A stretch of DNA of 64,000 bases from Pseudomonas caspiana (GTDB taxonomy: Bacteria > Pseudomonadota > Gammaproteobacteria > Pseudomonadales > Pseudomonadaceae): assembly GCF_002158995.1 (NCBI RefSeq), contig NZ_LOHF01000002.1, positions 1 to 64,000 on the forward strand, in the 5' to 3' direction. The notes under the pieces were generated by a model that was not told the origin of the DNA, did no database searches, and worked only from the letters and a program-made list of their open reading frames with translations. How positions within the stretch are numbered: position 1 is the stretch's first letter; every line of letters begins with the position of its first letter. Below, one piece after another: positions 9,314 to 20,944 of the stretch. Both the position numbers and the translations under genes were made by a program.

Positions 9314-10051
9314 TTAACCCTGGGCCTGACGCACCTGTATCTCCAGCTCGGCCTTCAAAGCAGGCGCCAGCTTCAATTGACGGGCCAGTTCGTCCAGATA
9401 AGCGCGCTCCATGAAATGCTCTTCATCAACCAGCATCACACTGGCGATGTACATTTCCGCCGCCATTTCCGGGGTCTTCGCAGCGCGAGCGACTTCAGCC
9501 GGGTCCAGTGGTTTGTGCAATTCAGCGTGAAGCCATTGCTGTAGCTCCTGGTCACCCGTCAGCTTGGTAAATTCACCTTCGATCAGCTCGCGCTCGCGCT
9601 CGTCAACGTGACCGTCAGATTTAGCGGCCGCAACCAGGGCACGCAGGATGGCCTGACTGTGCTCTTCAACCTGCTCGGGCGGCAGACGATCAATAGTTTG
9701 CGGCTCACCCTGCGGTGCTGAGCCCTGTTTAGCCTGCCAGTTACCGTACGCTTTGTAGGCAATGACACCCAGCGCGGCCAGGCCACCATAAGTCAGCACT
9801 TTGCCGCCGACCTTGCGTGCGCCTTTGCTCCCCATCAACAAACCCATGGCGCCTGAAGCCAAAGCCCCACCGCCTGCTCCCGACAGCAGACTGCTCAGAC
9901 CACCGCCACCTGCACCACCCAACAAGCCGCCCAGACCGCCAGCAGCAGAGGATTTCTTGCCGCCCTGCTGATGCCCTGCACCACCGGCCTTGTTCTGGAG
10001 CATCTCCTGACCTGACTTAAGAAGTTGGTCGAGTAAGCCACGCGTGTTCAT
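9314..10051 (-). CDS. DUF533 / TerB-like tellurite-resistance-fold protein (YebE-type)
   Basis: Function unknown. The 245-aa protein has a Gly/Ala/Ser-rich N-terminal third (residues 20-75, repeated GGLGGLLGGAGGG units), one predicted membrane helix at about 80-100 (KVLTYGGLAALGVIAYKAYG), and a C-terminal helical TerB-like domain (ILRALVAAAKSDGHVDERE...). This matches the YebE/DUF533 inner-membrane family. It stands alone and is divergent from ydcS. Confidence 0.85.
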   Translation of the reverse strand: MNTRGLLDQLLKSGQEMLQNKAGGAGHQQGGKKSSAAGGLGGLLGGAGGGGLSSLLSGAGGGALASGAMGLLMGSKGARKVGGKVLTYGGLAALGVIAYKAYGNWQAKQGSAPQGEPQTIDRLPPEQVEEHSQAILRALVAAAKSDGHVDERERELIEGEFTKLTGDQELQQWLHAELHKPLDPAEVARAAKTPEMAAEMYIASVMLVDEEHFMERAYLDELARQLKLAPALKAELEIQVRQAQG

Positions 10052-10264
10052 GGAAAGCCTCCACAGACTTGTTCATTCAATTGGATACAAGCCAGAGTAA
10101 AACGAAGTGTGTCCAGGCTGGAGTGCAGGTGTGCTTCCGGATGTTGCAACGCACCCGACGCTGCTGCACATTATCGAAACACTAATAAGCCCCGCCGCCT
10201 CTCCGTTTGTTGCGCTACAACTGTTGATTACTGCCCCGACCATAATTAAAGAAGAGGGATTCTG

Positions 10265-11416
10265 ATGTCAGCACACAAAACCGCATTGCTGAGCGCCGCA
10301 ATTACCGCTTTCATTGCCAGCGCCAGCTTACAGGCAGCCGAAACACTCAAGACCGTGGGTGAAGGCGAGGGCCAACTGGATATCGTTGCATGGCCGGGCT
10401 ATATAGAACGCGGCGAAAGCGACAAGGCTTATGACTGGGTCACGGGGTTCGAGCAGCAGACCGGCTGCAAGGTCAACGTAAAAACGGCAGCAACTTCTGA
10501 TGAAATGGTCAGCCTCATGACCAAGGGTGGTTACGATCTGGTGACCGCATCCGGCGACGCGTCCTTACGCTTGATTGCCGGTAAACGCGTTCAACCCATC
10601 AACCCCGAATTGATCCCCAACTGGAAAAACCTGGACCCACGTCTCAAAGGCGGACCGTGGTACGTGGTTAATCAGCAGACGTTCGGCACCCCCTACCAAT
10701 GGGGCCCGAATGTGCTGATGTACAACACTGAAGTGTTCAAAGTCCCGCCCGTGAGCTGGAGTGTGGTGTTCGAGGCACAGGATTTGCCCGACGGCAAACC
10801 TAACAAAGGTCGGGTTCAGGCTTACGACGGGCCGATCTATATGGCCGACGCCGCGCTTTATCTAAAGTCAGCCAAGCCTGAACTGGGTATCGTCGATCCT
10901 TACCAATTGACCGAAGTTCAATACTCGGCGGTACTCGATCTACTGCGCAAGCAGCAACCGCTGATCCATCGCTACTGGCATGACGCAACTGTGCAGATGA
11001 GCGACGTGAAGAACGAAGGCGTAGCGGCATCCAGTTCCTGGGGCTACATGGTCAATGGTCTGAAAGCGGATAAACAGCCAGTGGACTCAACCATCCCCAA
11101 GGAAGGCGCCACTGGCTGGGCGGACACCACCATGTTGCACACCGATGCCAAACACCCGAACTGCGCCTACAAATGGATGGACTGGTCGTTGCAACCCAAA
11201 GTACAGGGTGATGTGGCCGCCTGGTTCGGTTCGCTGCCTGCGGTACCAGAAGCGTGCAAGGCCAGTGATCTGTTAGGCCCACAAGGTTGCGCGACTAACG
11301 GTTTCGATCAATTCGAACACATTGCCTTCTGGAAAACGCCACAATCCGAAGGCGGCAAGTATGTGCCTTACAGCCGCTGGACTCAGGATTACATCGCGAT
11401 TATGGGAGGCAGGTAA
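10265..11416 (+). CDS. ydcS: YdcS-type polyamine ABC transporter substrate-binding protein
   Basis: Periplasmic receptor of an ABC importer of the spermidine/putrescine type. The 383-aa precursor has a Sec signal peptide (about 1-24, ending AALQAAE-like) and a SBP fold with blocks conserved in E. coli YdcS: WPGYIERG, AATSDEMVSLMTKGGYDL, TPYQWGPN and the C-terminal YSRWTQDYIAIMGGR. AGAGGGA-type purine-rich sequence precedes the ATG. It heads a run in the same order as E. coli ydcSTUVW, followed by ATPase, two permeases and an aminobutyraldehyde dehydrogenase. The exact substrate is inferred from the operon. Confidence 0.92.
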   Translation: MSAHKTALLSAAITAFIASASLQAAETLKTVGEGEGQLDIVAWPGYIERGESDKAYDWVTGFEQQTGCKVNVKTAATSDEMVSLMTKGGYDLVTASGDASLRLIAGKRVQPINPELIPNWKNLDPRLKGGPWYVVNQQTFGTPYQWGPNVLMYNTEVFKVPPVSWSVVFEAQDLPDGKPNKGRVQAYDGPIYMADAALYLKSAKPELGIVDPYQLTEVQYSAVLDLLRKQQPLIHRYWHDATVQMSDVKNEGVAASSSWGYMVNGLKADKQPVDSTIPKEGATGWADTTMLHTDAKHPNCAYKWMDWSLQPKVQGDVAAWFGSLPAVPEACKASDLLGPQGCATNGFDQFEHIAFWKTPQSEGGKYVPYSRWTQDYIAIMGGR

Positions 11417-11628
11417 ATCCCGAAACGTCGTGTTTGCGCAGGTACAACCCAGGTGCGAAGGACACCGCGTTGTATCGCGGCAAACATTGGGCCTGTAGGT
11501 GTGACCGGGGTGGCGATCGCGGTTTATCAGAATGAATTCTTCGCAACCTTCGGCAGCCCCTACGGAAAATGCACTCCCATTCAAAGGATTGCAGTTTGTC
11601 TGTCGCCGTCGAAAATCGGAGTTCTACC

Positions 11629-12669
11629 ATGCCCCTTGCAGTCCAGTTCACCAATGTGTCCCGACAGTTTGGCGAGGTAAAGGCCGTTGACGGGGTTTGC
11701 ATCGAGATTGAGGACGGCGAGTTCTTTTCCATGCTGGGTCCCTCAGGCTCGGGCAAGACGACTTGCCTGCGCCTGATTGCAGGATTCGAACAACCCAGCG
11801 CTGGCTCGATTCGTATCCACGGCGAAGAAGCCGCTGGCCTGCCGCCCTATCAGCGTGACGTGAATACGGTCTTTCAGGATTACGCCCTTTTCCCCCACAT
11901 GAATGTGCGCGATAACGTTGCCTATGGCCTGAAAGTCAAAGGCGTCGGCAAGCAGGAACGTTATTCGAGAGCCGATGAGGCTCTGGCGATGGTTGCTCTG
12001 GGCGGTTATGGCGAGCGCAAACCCGTTCAGCTTTCCGGCGGCCAACGCCAGCGCGTAGCTCTGGCCCGGGCACTGGTCAATCGTCCTCGGGTGTTGTTAC
12101 TGGATGAACCCTTGGGCGCACTTGACCTGAAACTACGCGAACAGATGCAAGGCGAATTGAAAAAGCTTCAGCGCCAACTGGGCATCACCTTTATTTTTGT
12201 CACTCACGACCAGACCGAAGCGCTTTCCATGTCGGACCGGGTCGCGGTGTTCAACAAAGGCAGAATCGAGCAGGTCGATACGCCGCGCAATCTGTACATG
12301 AAACCTGCAACTCGTTTTGTCGCCGAATTCGTCGGCACCTCAAATGTGCTGCAGGGCGATCTGGCCGCACAATTGAGCGGCAGCGCACTGCCTTTCTCTA
12401 TTCGCCCGGAACATATCCGCTTCGCCGAGGGGGCGCTCGGCAGCCATGAGGTTGAAGTCAGCGGCCAGTTGCACGACATCCTCTATCAAGGCAGCACCAC
12501 CCGCTACGAACTGACCCTGGACGGCGGGCAAAGCCTTAACGTCAGTCAGGCCAATAGCCAATGGCAGGACAACGGCGCGCCTTATCAGCCCGGCCAGCGC
12601 TTGCATATGCGATGGTCACGCGACGCCATGGTCATTCTCAAGGATGCCCCTGCGAATACAGGCCAGTGA
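11629..12669 (+). CDS. ydcT: YdcT-type polyamine ABC transporter ATPase
   Basis: Cytoplasmic ATPase that powers the importer. The 346-aa protein has Walker A (GPSGSGKTT), Q-loop (VFQDYALFPHM), signature (LSGGQRQRVALARAL), Walker B (LLLDEPLGALD), switch histidine (FVTHDQTEA) and a C-terminal TOBE domain, as in PotA. The frame is open 60 nt further upstream, but the ATG at 11629 (MPLAVQF) gives the family's usual N-terminus. The next gene begins 1 nt after the stop codon. Confidence 0.93.
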   Translation: MPLAVQFTNVSRQFGEVKAVDGVCIEIEDGEFFSMLGPSGSGKTTCLRLIAGFEQPSAGSIRIHGEEAAGLPPYQRDVNTVFQDYALFPHMNVRDNVAYGLKVKGVGKQERYSRADEALAMVALGGYGERKPVQLSGGQRQRVALARALVNRPRVLLLDEPLGALDLKLREQMQGELKKLQRQLGITFIFVTHDQTEALSMSDRVAVFNKGRIEQVDTPRNLYMKPATRFVAEFVGTSNVLQGDLAAQLSGSALPFSIRPEHIRFAEGALGSHEVEVSGQLHDILYQGSTTRYELTLDGGQSLNVSQANSQWQDNGAPYQPGQRLHMRWSRDAMVILKDAPANTGQ

Positions 12670-12670
12670 C

Positions 12671-13609
12671 ATGAACCAGCCCATGGTTCGATCGGACACA
12701 TCGCCCTTGCGAAGGCTCAGCGATTTACTCTACCGACGGCCAAATCTATACCTGTCGCTGCTGCTCGTACCGCCGCTGATCTGGTTCGGCGCAGTGTATC
12801 TGGGCTCACTGCTTGGTTTGCTGTGGCAAGGTTTTTACACCTTCGACGACTTCAGCATGACGGTCACGCCGGACCTGACCCTGGCCAACTTCGCAGCGCT
12901 GGTGCAGCCCGCAAATTTCGACGTCATCAAACGCACGCTGACGATGGCCATTGCCGTGTCCATCGCGAGCGGCATTATTGCCTTTCCCATTGCGTACTAC
13001 ATGGCGCGCTATACCCGTGGCAAGACCAAAGCATTTTTCTACATTGCGGTGATGCTGCCCATGTGGGCCAGTTATATCGTCAAGGCTTACGCCTGGACCT
13101 TACTGCTGGCCAAAGGCGGCGTAGCGCAATGGTTCATTCAGCACCTTGGGCTGGAGCCGCTGCTGCAGTTCATCCTCGGCATTCCGGGTGTGGGCGGCAG
13201 CACGCTGTCGACCTCGTATCTGGGGCGATTCATGGTCTTCGTCTACATCTGGCTGCCGTTCATGATTCTGCCAATCCAGGCCTCACTGGAGCGCTTGCCG
13301 CCGTCGCTGCTGCAAGCCTCGGCCGACCTTGGCGCACGCCCGCACCAGACCTTCATGCAGGTGATCCTGCCGTTGTCCATCCCGGGCATCGCCGCAGGAT
13401 CAATCTTTACCTTTTCACTGACGCTGGGCGATTTCATCGTGCCGCAACTGATTGGCCCGCCTGGCTACTTCATCGGCAGCATGGTGTACGCCCAGCAAGG
13501 AGCCATCGGCAACATGCCCATGGCCGCCGCCTTTACACTGATACCGATCCTGCTGATTGCGGTTTACCTGAACATCGTCAAACGACTGGGGGCATTCGAT
13601 GCGCTCTGA
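12671..13609 (+). CDS. ydcU: YdcU-type ABC transporter permease (PotB-like)
   Basis: First membrane subunit of the polyamine-type importer. The 312-aa protein has about six membrane helices and the binding-protein-dependent transport motif (EAA loop) near [19 protein letters not shown], which contacts the ATPase. It starts 1 nt after ydcT and overlaps ydcV by 11 nt, so coupled translation is likely. Confidence 0.92.
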   Translation: MNQPMVRSDTSPLRRLSDLLYRRPNLYLSLLLVPPLIWFGAVYLGSLLGLLWQGFYTFDDFSMTVTPDLTLANFAALVQPANFDVIKRTLTMAIAVSIASGIIAFPIAYYMARYTRGKTKAFFYIAVMLPMWASYIVKAYAWTLLLAKGGVAQWFIQHLGLEPLLQFILGIPGVGGSTLSTSYLGRFMVFVYIWLPFMILPIQASLERLPPSLLQASADLGARPHQTFMQVILPLSIPGIAAGSIFTFSLTLGDFIVPQLIGPPGYFIGSMVYAQQGAIGNMPMAAAFTLIPILLIAVYLNIVKRLGAFDAL

Positions 13610-14420
13610 ACCCAAGACAGAAAAAGCGCCGATCTGGCTGAAGGTCGCCGCCTGGGGCGGTCTGGTGTTTCTGCACTTCCCGATCCTGATTATCTTCATG
13701 TACGCGTTCAACACTCAGGACGCCGCGTTCAGCTTTCCTCCCCAAGGGTTTACCCTGAAATGGTTCAGCGTGGCCTTTTCCCGGCCGGACGTACTGGAAG
13801 CCATCAAGTTATCGCTGAAAATCGCGCTGGTCGCGACGCTGATTGCCATGGTCTTGGGCACCCTCGCCTCCCTCGCGCTGTACCGACGGGATTTCTTTGG
13901 CAAGAACGCCATATCACTCGTATTGATTCTGCCCATTGCCCTGCCCGGCATCATTACCGGCCTGGCCCTGCTGGCGGCGTTCAAGACTTTGGGCATCGAA
14001 CCTGGCATGTTCACCATCATCGTCGGGCACGCTACCTTCTGCGTGGTGATCGTCTACAACAACGTCATTGCTCGCTTGCGCCGCACGTCACAAAGCCTGA
14101 TCGAGGCATCCATGGACCTGGGGGCTGACGGCTGGCAGACCTTTCGCTACATCATCCTGCCCAATCTCGGCTCGGCCTTGCTGGCAGGCGGCATGCTGGC
14201 CTTTGCCCTGTCCTTCGACGAAATTATTGTCACCACCTTCACCGCAGGACATGAACGCACACTGCCGATCTGGTTGCTCAACCAGCTCAGCCGCCCAAGG
14301 GACGTGCCCGTTACCAACGTGGTCGCCATGTTAGTGATGCTGGTCACGATGCTGCCGATTCTTGGGGCGTATTACCTGACGCGCGGCGGTGAAAATGTAG
14401 CGGGAAGTGGCGGAAAATAA
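13599..14420 (+). CDS. ydcV: YdcV-type ABC transporter permease (PotC-like)
   Basis: Second membrane subunit of the importer, 273 aa, with about six membrane helices and the EAA loop ([20 protein letters not shown]). The start overlaps the end of ydcU. The C-terminus ends in a short polar Gly-rich tail. It is followed 23 nt later by the dehydrogenase gene. Confidence 0.92.
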   Translation: MRSEPKTEKAPIWLKVAAWGGLVFLHFPILIIFMYAFNTQDAAFSFPPQGFTLKWFSVAFSRPDVLEAIKLSLKIALVATLIAMVLGTLASLALYRRDFFGKNAISLVLILPIALPGIITGLALLAAFKTLGIEPGMFTIIVGHATFCVVIVYNNVIARLRRTSQSLIEASMDLGADGWQTFRYIILPNLGSALLAGGMLAFALSFDEIIVTTFTAGHERTLPIWLLNQLSRPRDVPVTNVVAMLVMLVTMLPILGAYYLTRGGENVAGSGGK

Positions 14421-14443
14421 ATCGACTTCAAAGGGAGATGCCC

Positions 14444-15868
<1,425 letters not shown>

Positions 15869-15940
15869 GGGATACTCAAACGGAATACCCTGCGTCACGA
15901 ATTCAGCGTTTTCCAATGCTGTTTTAGGAGGTTTGAAACC

Positions 15941-15969
15941 TGGCAGGACCGGCTAAGCCGGCCCTGCCA
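15941..15969. repeat. REP-like palindrome / possible terminator
   Basis: A near-perfect hairpin, TGGCAGGACCGGC - TAA - GCCGGCCCTGCCA, lies between the convergent patD and oxidoreductase genes. The core is related to the REP arms elsewhere in the window. It could stop transcription from either side, although no long T-run follows. Confidence 0.6.
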
Positions 15970-16015
15970 AGCCAAAAAGGCAAAAGCCTGCAAGCAGGCC
16001 CCCTCCCCCGAATCA

Positions 16016-17122
16016 CTAATCCCGCAAATCGGACTCGTGAATCGGCTGATCACGATGGGTCGCACGTTGGTACTGCGCAGGCCAGGTTGCCTTACGGCCA
16101 CCAAGGTCGTCGTCGGCGTGCAATGGCCAGTAAGGGTCGCGCAACAATTCGCGTGCAAGCAGAATGATATCGGCCTGCCCCGTGCGCAGGATATGTTCGG
16201 CCTGAGCCGGTTCGGTAATCATGCCAACGGTGCCGGTCGCGATGTCCGACTCCTTACGAACCCGTTCAGCAAAACGCGTCTGATAGCCGGGGCCGACGGG
16301 GATTTCAGCATTGGCAGAGGTGCCGCCGGATGACACATCGATGAGGTCCACACCAATCGCTTTCAAACGGCGCGCCAGCTCGACGGTTTCATCCGGGTTC
16401 CAGCCATCTTCTACCCAGTCAGTGGCCGAGACCCGCACGAACAATGGCAACTCTTCTGGCCACACGGCACGCACGGCCTGGGTGACTTCCAGCGTCAGGC
16501 GAATACGATTTTCAAACGACCCGCCGTATTTGTCCTGACGCTGATTGCTCAGCGGCGACAGGAACTGGTGCAACAGATAACCGTGGGCGGCGTGCACTTC
16601 GACGACTTTAAAACCGGCCGTCAGCGCTCGTTTGGCAGACGCGACGAAGGCTTGAATAACGTCCTGAATCTGCGCCTCGCTCAATTGCACCGGAGCCGTG
16701 TGTTTTGGATCGAAGGCAATCGGCGATGGCCCCCAAGGGGTCCAGCCGCCCTCTTCGGCCTTGATGCTGCCCGACTTGCCCAGCCATGGCCGCCAGGTGC
16801 TGGCCTTACGTCCGGCGTGGGCCAGTTGAATCCCTGCAACGACGCCTTGAGCGTTGATGAAGCGGGTGATGCGCTGTAAGCCTTCGATCTGCTCGTCATT
16901 CCACAGTCCAAGGTCTTCAGGCGTGATTCTGCCGTCTTTGGTGACCGCAACGGCCTCGGTGAAGACGAGGCCAGCACCGCCCACCGCGCGACTTCCAAGA
17001 TGAACCAGATGCCAGTCGTTGGTGAGGCCGTCGACCGCAGAGTACTGACACATCGGGGATACCGCGATGCGGTTGCGCAGCGTTAGCTGGCGAAGGGTGT
17101 AGGGTTCTAACAACAGGCTCAT
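16016..17122 (-). CDS. NADH:flavin oxidoreductase of the old yellow enzyme family (XenA/YqjM-like)
   Basis: Predicted FMN-dependent ene-reductase that reduces activated C=C bonds or nitro compounds with NAD(P)H. The 368-aa TIM barrel starts LLLEPYTLRQLTLRNRIAVS and carries the class-defining cysteine in SPMCQYSA, an active-site HAGRKAS motif, and VHAAHGYLLHQFLSP with the substrate-binding tyrosine. These features match the XenA/YqjM subgroup. The physiological substrate cannot be read from sequence. It is a single gene, convergent with patD and transcribed in the same direction as recJ. Confidence 0.88.
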   Translation of the reverse strand: MSLLLEPYTLRQLTLRNRIAVSPMCQYSAVDGLTNDWHLVHLGSRAVGGAGLVFTEAVAVTKDGRITPEDLGLWNDEQIEGLQRITRFINAQGVVAGIQLAHAGRKASTWRPWLGKSGSIKAEEGGWTPWGPSPIAFDPKHTAPVQLSEAQIQDVIQAFVASAKRALTAGFKVVEVHAAHGYLLHQFLSPLSNQRQDKYGGSFENRIRLTLEVTQAVRAVWPEELPLFVRVSATDWVEDGWNPDETVELARRLKAIGVDLIDVSSGGTSANAEIPVGPGYQTRFAERVRKESDIATGTVGMITEPAQAEHILRTGQADIILLARELLRDPYWPLHADDDLGGRKATWPAQYQRATHRDQPIHESDLRD

Positions 17123-17224
17123 GGGGACCTCTCAGGCTGGAATAGGCAGCAGGACACGCGATGAAAAAACGTGCCTGAAGCCTAGTCGACAATTCAATAC
17201 CTTTGAGGGTTCCTGCTGTGTGCC

Positions 17225-18940
17225 TTAACGCGGCGCGATATGCGCGACCATCAGTTGCACCGTTTCATTACCGCGGAACTCGTTCAGATCCAGCTTGTAG
17301 GCCAGCTCGACCCAGCGAATATTCGGGTTTGGCCAGACATCGCGGTCCACACCAAACGCGATGGCATCAAGCTTCACGCTGCCGCATTCACTTTTGAGCA
17401 CCATCTTGAGATGCCGCTCGCCCACCACCCGCTGCTCTACCAATTGAAAGACACCGTGAAACAACGGCTCGGGAAAGTGCTGCCCCCAAGGGCCTGCGTT
17501 ACGCAGCGCGCGGGCCAGTTCCAGGTGAAACTCTTCAACAGCCAGTGCGCCGTCGGACAACAAACGGCCAGTCAGATCATCTTCGCCAAGCTGGCGGCGA
17601 ACCTCTTCATCGAAGGCTTGGGCAAATGCGCTGAAATTATCCTCAGGCAGTGACAAACCCGCTGCCATGGCGTGACCACCAAACTTGCTGATTAACTGGG
17701 GATGCTTGGCCGCCACAGCATCCAGCGCGTCCCGGATATGAAAACCTGGTACTGAGCGAGCCGAGCCTTTGAGCATGCCCTCGCCTGCGCTGGCAAAAGC
17801 GATGGTCGGGCGGTGATAACGCTCTTTCATGCGCGAGGCCAGAATCCCGATCACCCCCTGATGCCAGTCTGGCTCGAACAGACACAGGCCGAACGGCATG
17901 GACTCCAGCGGCAGGTCTTTCAGCTGGGCCAGCGCTTCACGCTGCATACCCTGTTCAATCGACTTACGATCCTGATTCAACTCATCAAGCTGTACGGCCA
18001 TTTCACGGGCCAGGGTTTCATCTTCACAGAGCAGGCATTCGATCCCCAGGCTCATGTCGTCCAGGCGCCCCGCTGCGTTCAGGCGCGGGCCGAGGATGAA
18101 ACCGAGATCGGTGGAGGTGATGCGCTTGTGGTCGCGACGTGCGACTTCGAGAATCGCCTTGAGGCCAGGACGCGCACGCCCCGCACGAATACGCAGCAAG
18201 CCCTGGTGAACCAGAATTCGATTGTTGGTATCCAGCGGGACCACATCAGCGACGCTGCCCAGAGCAACCAGATCAAGTAATTCGCCCAGATTCGGTTGCG
18301 CACGCTGATTCGCCTCGAACCAGCCGCTGTCGCGTAGCCGAGCACGCAAGGCCATCAACACGTAGAAAATCACCCCGACGCCTGCCAAGGCTTTACTGGG
18401 GAAGGTACAGCCTGGCTGATTGGGATTGACGATGGCGTCGGCGGCAGGCAGTTCATGACCCGGCAAGTGGTGATCAGTGACCAGCACTTGCAGACCCGCC
18501 GCCTTGGCTGCGGCAACGCCTTCAACGCTGGAAATACCGTTATCGACCGTCATCAGCAATTGCGGCTCGCGCTGCAAGGCCACCGCGACAATTTCCGGGG
18601 TCAGGCCATAGCCATATTCGAAACGGTTGGGCACCAGATAATCAACATGCGCGGCCCCCAGCAGCCGCAAACCCAGCACGCCTACGGTGCTTGCCGTTGC
18701 ACCGTCCGCGTCAAAATCACCCACGATGAGGATTCGCTGACGCTCGTTCAGGGCAGTGACCAACAAGTCCACCGCAGCATCGATCCCCTTGAGCTGCTGA
18801 TACGGGATCAACCGCGCCAGGCTTTTATCCAGGTCGGCTTCCGACAGCACGCCGCGCGCGGCATAAAGCCGTGTCAGCAGCGGTGGCAAGTCACCAAGAA
18901 AAGGCAGGGTGAGCGGCAATGGGCGAGATTCGATGCGCAT
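17225..18940 (-). CDS. recJ: single-stranded-DNA 5'-3' exonuclease RecJ
   Basis: Degrades 5'-ended single strands in recombination and mismatch repair. The 571-aa protein has the DHH phosphoesterase motifs (VGDFDADGATAS; TVDNG; VTDHHLPG with the DHH signature), the DHHA1 domain with SKFGGHAMAAG, and a C-terminal OB-like region. The frame remains open to 18997, but the ATG at 18940 (MRIESRPLP) gives the standard N-terminus. A REP half-element lies just upstream. Confidence 0.94.
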   Translation of the reverse strand: MRIESRPLPLTLPFLGDLPPLLTRLYAARGVLSEADLDKSLARLIPYQQLKGIDAAVDLLVTALNERQRILIVGDFDADGATASTVGVLGLRLLGAAHVDYLVPNRFEYGYGLTPEIVAVALQREPQLLMTVDNGISSVEGVAAAKAAGLQVLVTDHHLPGHELPAADAIVNPNQPGCTFPSKALAGVGVIFYVLMALRARLRDSGWFEANQRAQPNLGELLDLVALGSVADVVPLDTNNRILVHQGLLRIRAGRARPGLKAILEVARRDHKRITSTDLGFILGPRLNAAGRLDDMSLGIECLLCEDETLAREMAVQLDELNQDRKSIEQGMQREALAQLKDLPLESMPFGLCLFEPDWHQGVIGILASRMKERYHRPTIAFASAGEGMLKGSARSVPGFHIRDALDAVAAKHPQLISKFGGHAMAAGLSLPEDNFSAFAQAFDEEVRRQLGEDDLTGRLLSDGALAVEEFHLELARALRNAGPWGQHFPEPLFHGVFQLVEQRVVGERHLKMVLKSECGSVKLDAIAFGVDRDVWPNPNIRWVELAYKLDLNEFRGNETVQLMVAHIAPR

Positions 18941-19000
18941 GCGTTTTTTTGATTCCGACCAAACGTGAAATAGCTGACTGATTTGTTTGCAGTGCACTTA

Positions 19001-19042
19001 CACCGCTATCGCGGCTTCGCAATGTTCGTGCGCTCCTACGGG
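19001..19042. repeat. single REP-like half-element
   Basis: CCGCTATCGCGGCTTCGCAA...TGCGCTCCTACGGG resembles the right arm of the paired element at 36232-36322. No matching left arm is nearby, so it is a lone or decayed half. Confidence 0.55.
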
Positions 19043-19064
19043 AGAAGCTGCGTACAGCGCGACC

Positions 19065-19607
19065 TCAGCCGCGCTCACCAGCAAGCCACTGCAGCTGAAC
19101 CTCATGCTGACCGCGATCATCCGTGACGAAGACTGTGCCCTCGCTGATCATTACATCCCACTTGATGACCCGCGGCATGTCCTTGGCCAGCACTTCCAGC
19201 ACTTCTTGCGGGACAGCTGCGACGTTGACGTTTTTCAGATTCTTGATGGCGGGAATAACCTTGCCTTCCCAGACGCGCAGGCTGCCATAAGCCAGCAAGC
19301 TGGTGCGCTCGGTACGACGTGAACACCAGGTGAGGCGATCCGCGTCTGGCTGGCCGACTTCGATCCAGTGCAGAACACGATCATCCAGGCTTTTTTCCCA
19401 CAGGGCTGGCTCGTCTACGTCCGACAGACCACGGCCGAACGACAGTTGCTCGTTGTACCAGAACGCATAGGCCAGCAGGCGCACGGTCATGCGCTCTTCG
19501 GTTTCGGAAGGGTGGCGGGCAATGGTCTGTTTTACGGTTTCGTAAACCCCGCGATCAAGATCGGTGAGGTTGAGTTCGAATTTGTAGGTCGTGGACGGCT
19601 GGGCCAT
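19065..19607 (-). CDS. yaeQ: YaeQ family protein
   Basis: A 180-aa protein of the YaeQ family, whose fold resembles PD-(D/E)XK nucleases but whose role is not firmly settled. Family landmarks are TYKFELNLTDLDRGVYE at the N-terminus, RHPSETEERMTVRLLAYAF, and EPALWEKSLDDRVLHWIEVGQPDADRL. The start at 19607 (MAQPSTTYKF) is preferred to an upstream in-frame codon because it fits the family N-terminus. Confidence 0.9.
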   Translation of the reverse strand: MAQPSTTYKFELNLTDLDRGVYETVKQTIARHPSETEERMTVRLLAYAFWYNEQLSFGRGLSDVDEPALWEKSLDDRVLHWIEVGQPDADRLTWCSRRTERTSLLAYGSLRVWEGKVIPAIKNLKNVNVAAVPQEVLEVLAKDMPRVIKWDVMISEGTVFVTDDRGQHEVQLQWLAGERG

Positions 19608-19883
19608 GAACGGGCTTCTAGATACGGGGAAAGGCGGCAAGTCTACCCGATGCCGTCTCATTGAACGACCCGACCCCGCTGTTCGGCTGCAATGAATACA
19701 TCAAGGAAAATGGTCCACGTGGTTCAAAAGGTCCAAACACCCTAAAGCCTGTCAGGTAAAACCCGATATTCGCGCGCAGCAGTCTTGGGGGATACTGCCC
19801 CTCACGTCGGCTTCAAAGCGTCTATCCTCAGGCACATCAGTTGACAACTCTCTCAAGCCATTTCCCGGGGAAGACATCCGCGA

Positions 19884-20774
19884 ATGCATTATCGCAACTC
19901 GCCTCCTGCGTTAAGAGTTCTGGTCGCAACCCTGACCGTATTAAGCATGATGTGCCTGACCGCCACCAGTCATGCCAAAGACACGCTGATATGGCTACTG
20001 CGTGACTTGCCCCCAGCGACAATCTTTTCCGGCCCTGATGAGGGTAAAGGTGCAATCGACCGACTGATGCCGTTGCTTACGGCCAGGATGCCTGAATACG
20101 AGCACCTGCTGATGCGCGTCAACCGGGCGCGTGGGACGCAAATGCTCAAAGACGGTGTTTTCGCTTGCGACCCGACTGTGCTTTGGACTCCGGAGCGAGC
20201 CAAAAGCATTCTGTTTTCGATTCCTACCTACGTCGTGTTCAGCAATGGATTGATTGTGCGCAACCAGGACATGGCGCAGTTCACACCGTTCATGAAAGGC
20301 AACACCGTCGATCTGGAAGCTTTACTGAAAAGCAAGACCGTCAAGATAGGCATAGTGGCGGAACGCAGCTACGGACAGGTGATTGACCGGATTCTGGACG
20401 CTGCCCCCACCGACGAGTTAAATGTGCACTATGGCAGCGATGCAGTCGGAAGCCTGCTGCAAATGGAGCGCCTGGGACGGTTACAGGGCTTGATCAGCTA
20501 CTGGCCCGAGGCGCTTTATCAAGCGCGCCAGCAAGATATTGCCGAACAGGACGTTGCCTTTTTGCCGATCAAGGGGGTCCCCAAATACCAGTTCACCCAC
20601 ATTGGCTGCTCAGACACCGAGCAGGGGCGACAGGCGATGGAAATCATCAATCGCGAGATGCGCCTGTTACGCGAAACAAAACTGCTGGGATTCTACGCGC
20701 AATGGATACCGTCACCTGAACGCGAGCAGTATCTGAAAGATGCCAAGAATTTCTTTGATACCCAAGGCCGATAA
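19884..20774 (+). CDS. periplasmic substrate-binding-like protein (TIGR02285 type)
   Basis: A 296-aa exported protein with an N-terminal signal peptide (about 1-31, ending SHAKD) and a two-lobed amino-acid-binding-like fold (LIWLLRDLPPATIFSGPDEGKGAID; VKIGIVAERSYGQVID). No transporter genes adjoin it, so it is an orphan solute-binding homologue of unknown ligand. The next large gene on the other strand is a sensor kinase that carries two such domains; any link is only inference. Confidence 0.78.
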   Translation: MHYRNSPPALRVLVATLTVLSMMCLTATSHAKDTLIWLLRDLPPATIFSGPDEGKGAIDRLMPLLTARMPEYEHLLMRVNRARGTQMLKDGVFACDPTVLWTPERAKSILFSIPTYVVFSNGLIVRNQDMAQFTPFMKGNTVDLEALLKSKTVKIGIVAERSYGQVIDRILDAAPTDELNVHYGSDAVGSLLQMERLGRLQGLISYWPEALYQARQQDIAEQDVAFLPIKGVPKYQFTHIGCSDTEQGRQAMEIINREMRLLRETKLLGFYAQWIPSPEREQYLKDAKNFFDTQGR

Positions 20775-20803
20775 TTCAAGGCTTAAGGCATTCAAAAAAA
20801 GAA

Positions 20804-20833
20804 ACCCCGAGCAGCGGGGAGACTACTCGGGGT
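20804..20833 (-). terminator. Rho-independent terminator (minus strand)
   Basis: Stem ACCCCGAG / CTCGGGGT. Read on the minus strand it is followed by TTTCTTTTTTTGAA, so it would end transcripts of the DUF3509 gene. The plus-strand side lacks a T-run. Confidence 0.7.
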
Positions 20834-20944
20834 AAACCGTGGTCCATTCGGGACCAGTACGAACAGGTGGAGCCACCGGAGCACAATGTCTCGACCTGCC
20901 GTAAATAGTCAGAACGCCTATGGACCTCAAGGTTCCAGATCACG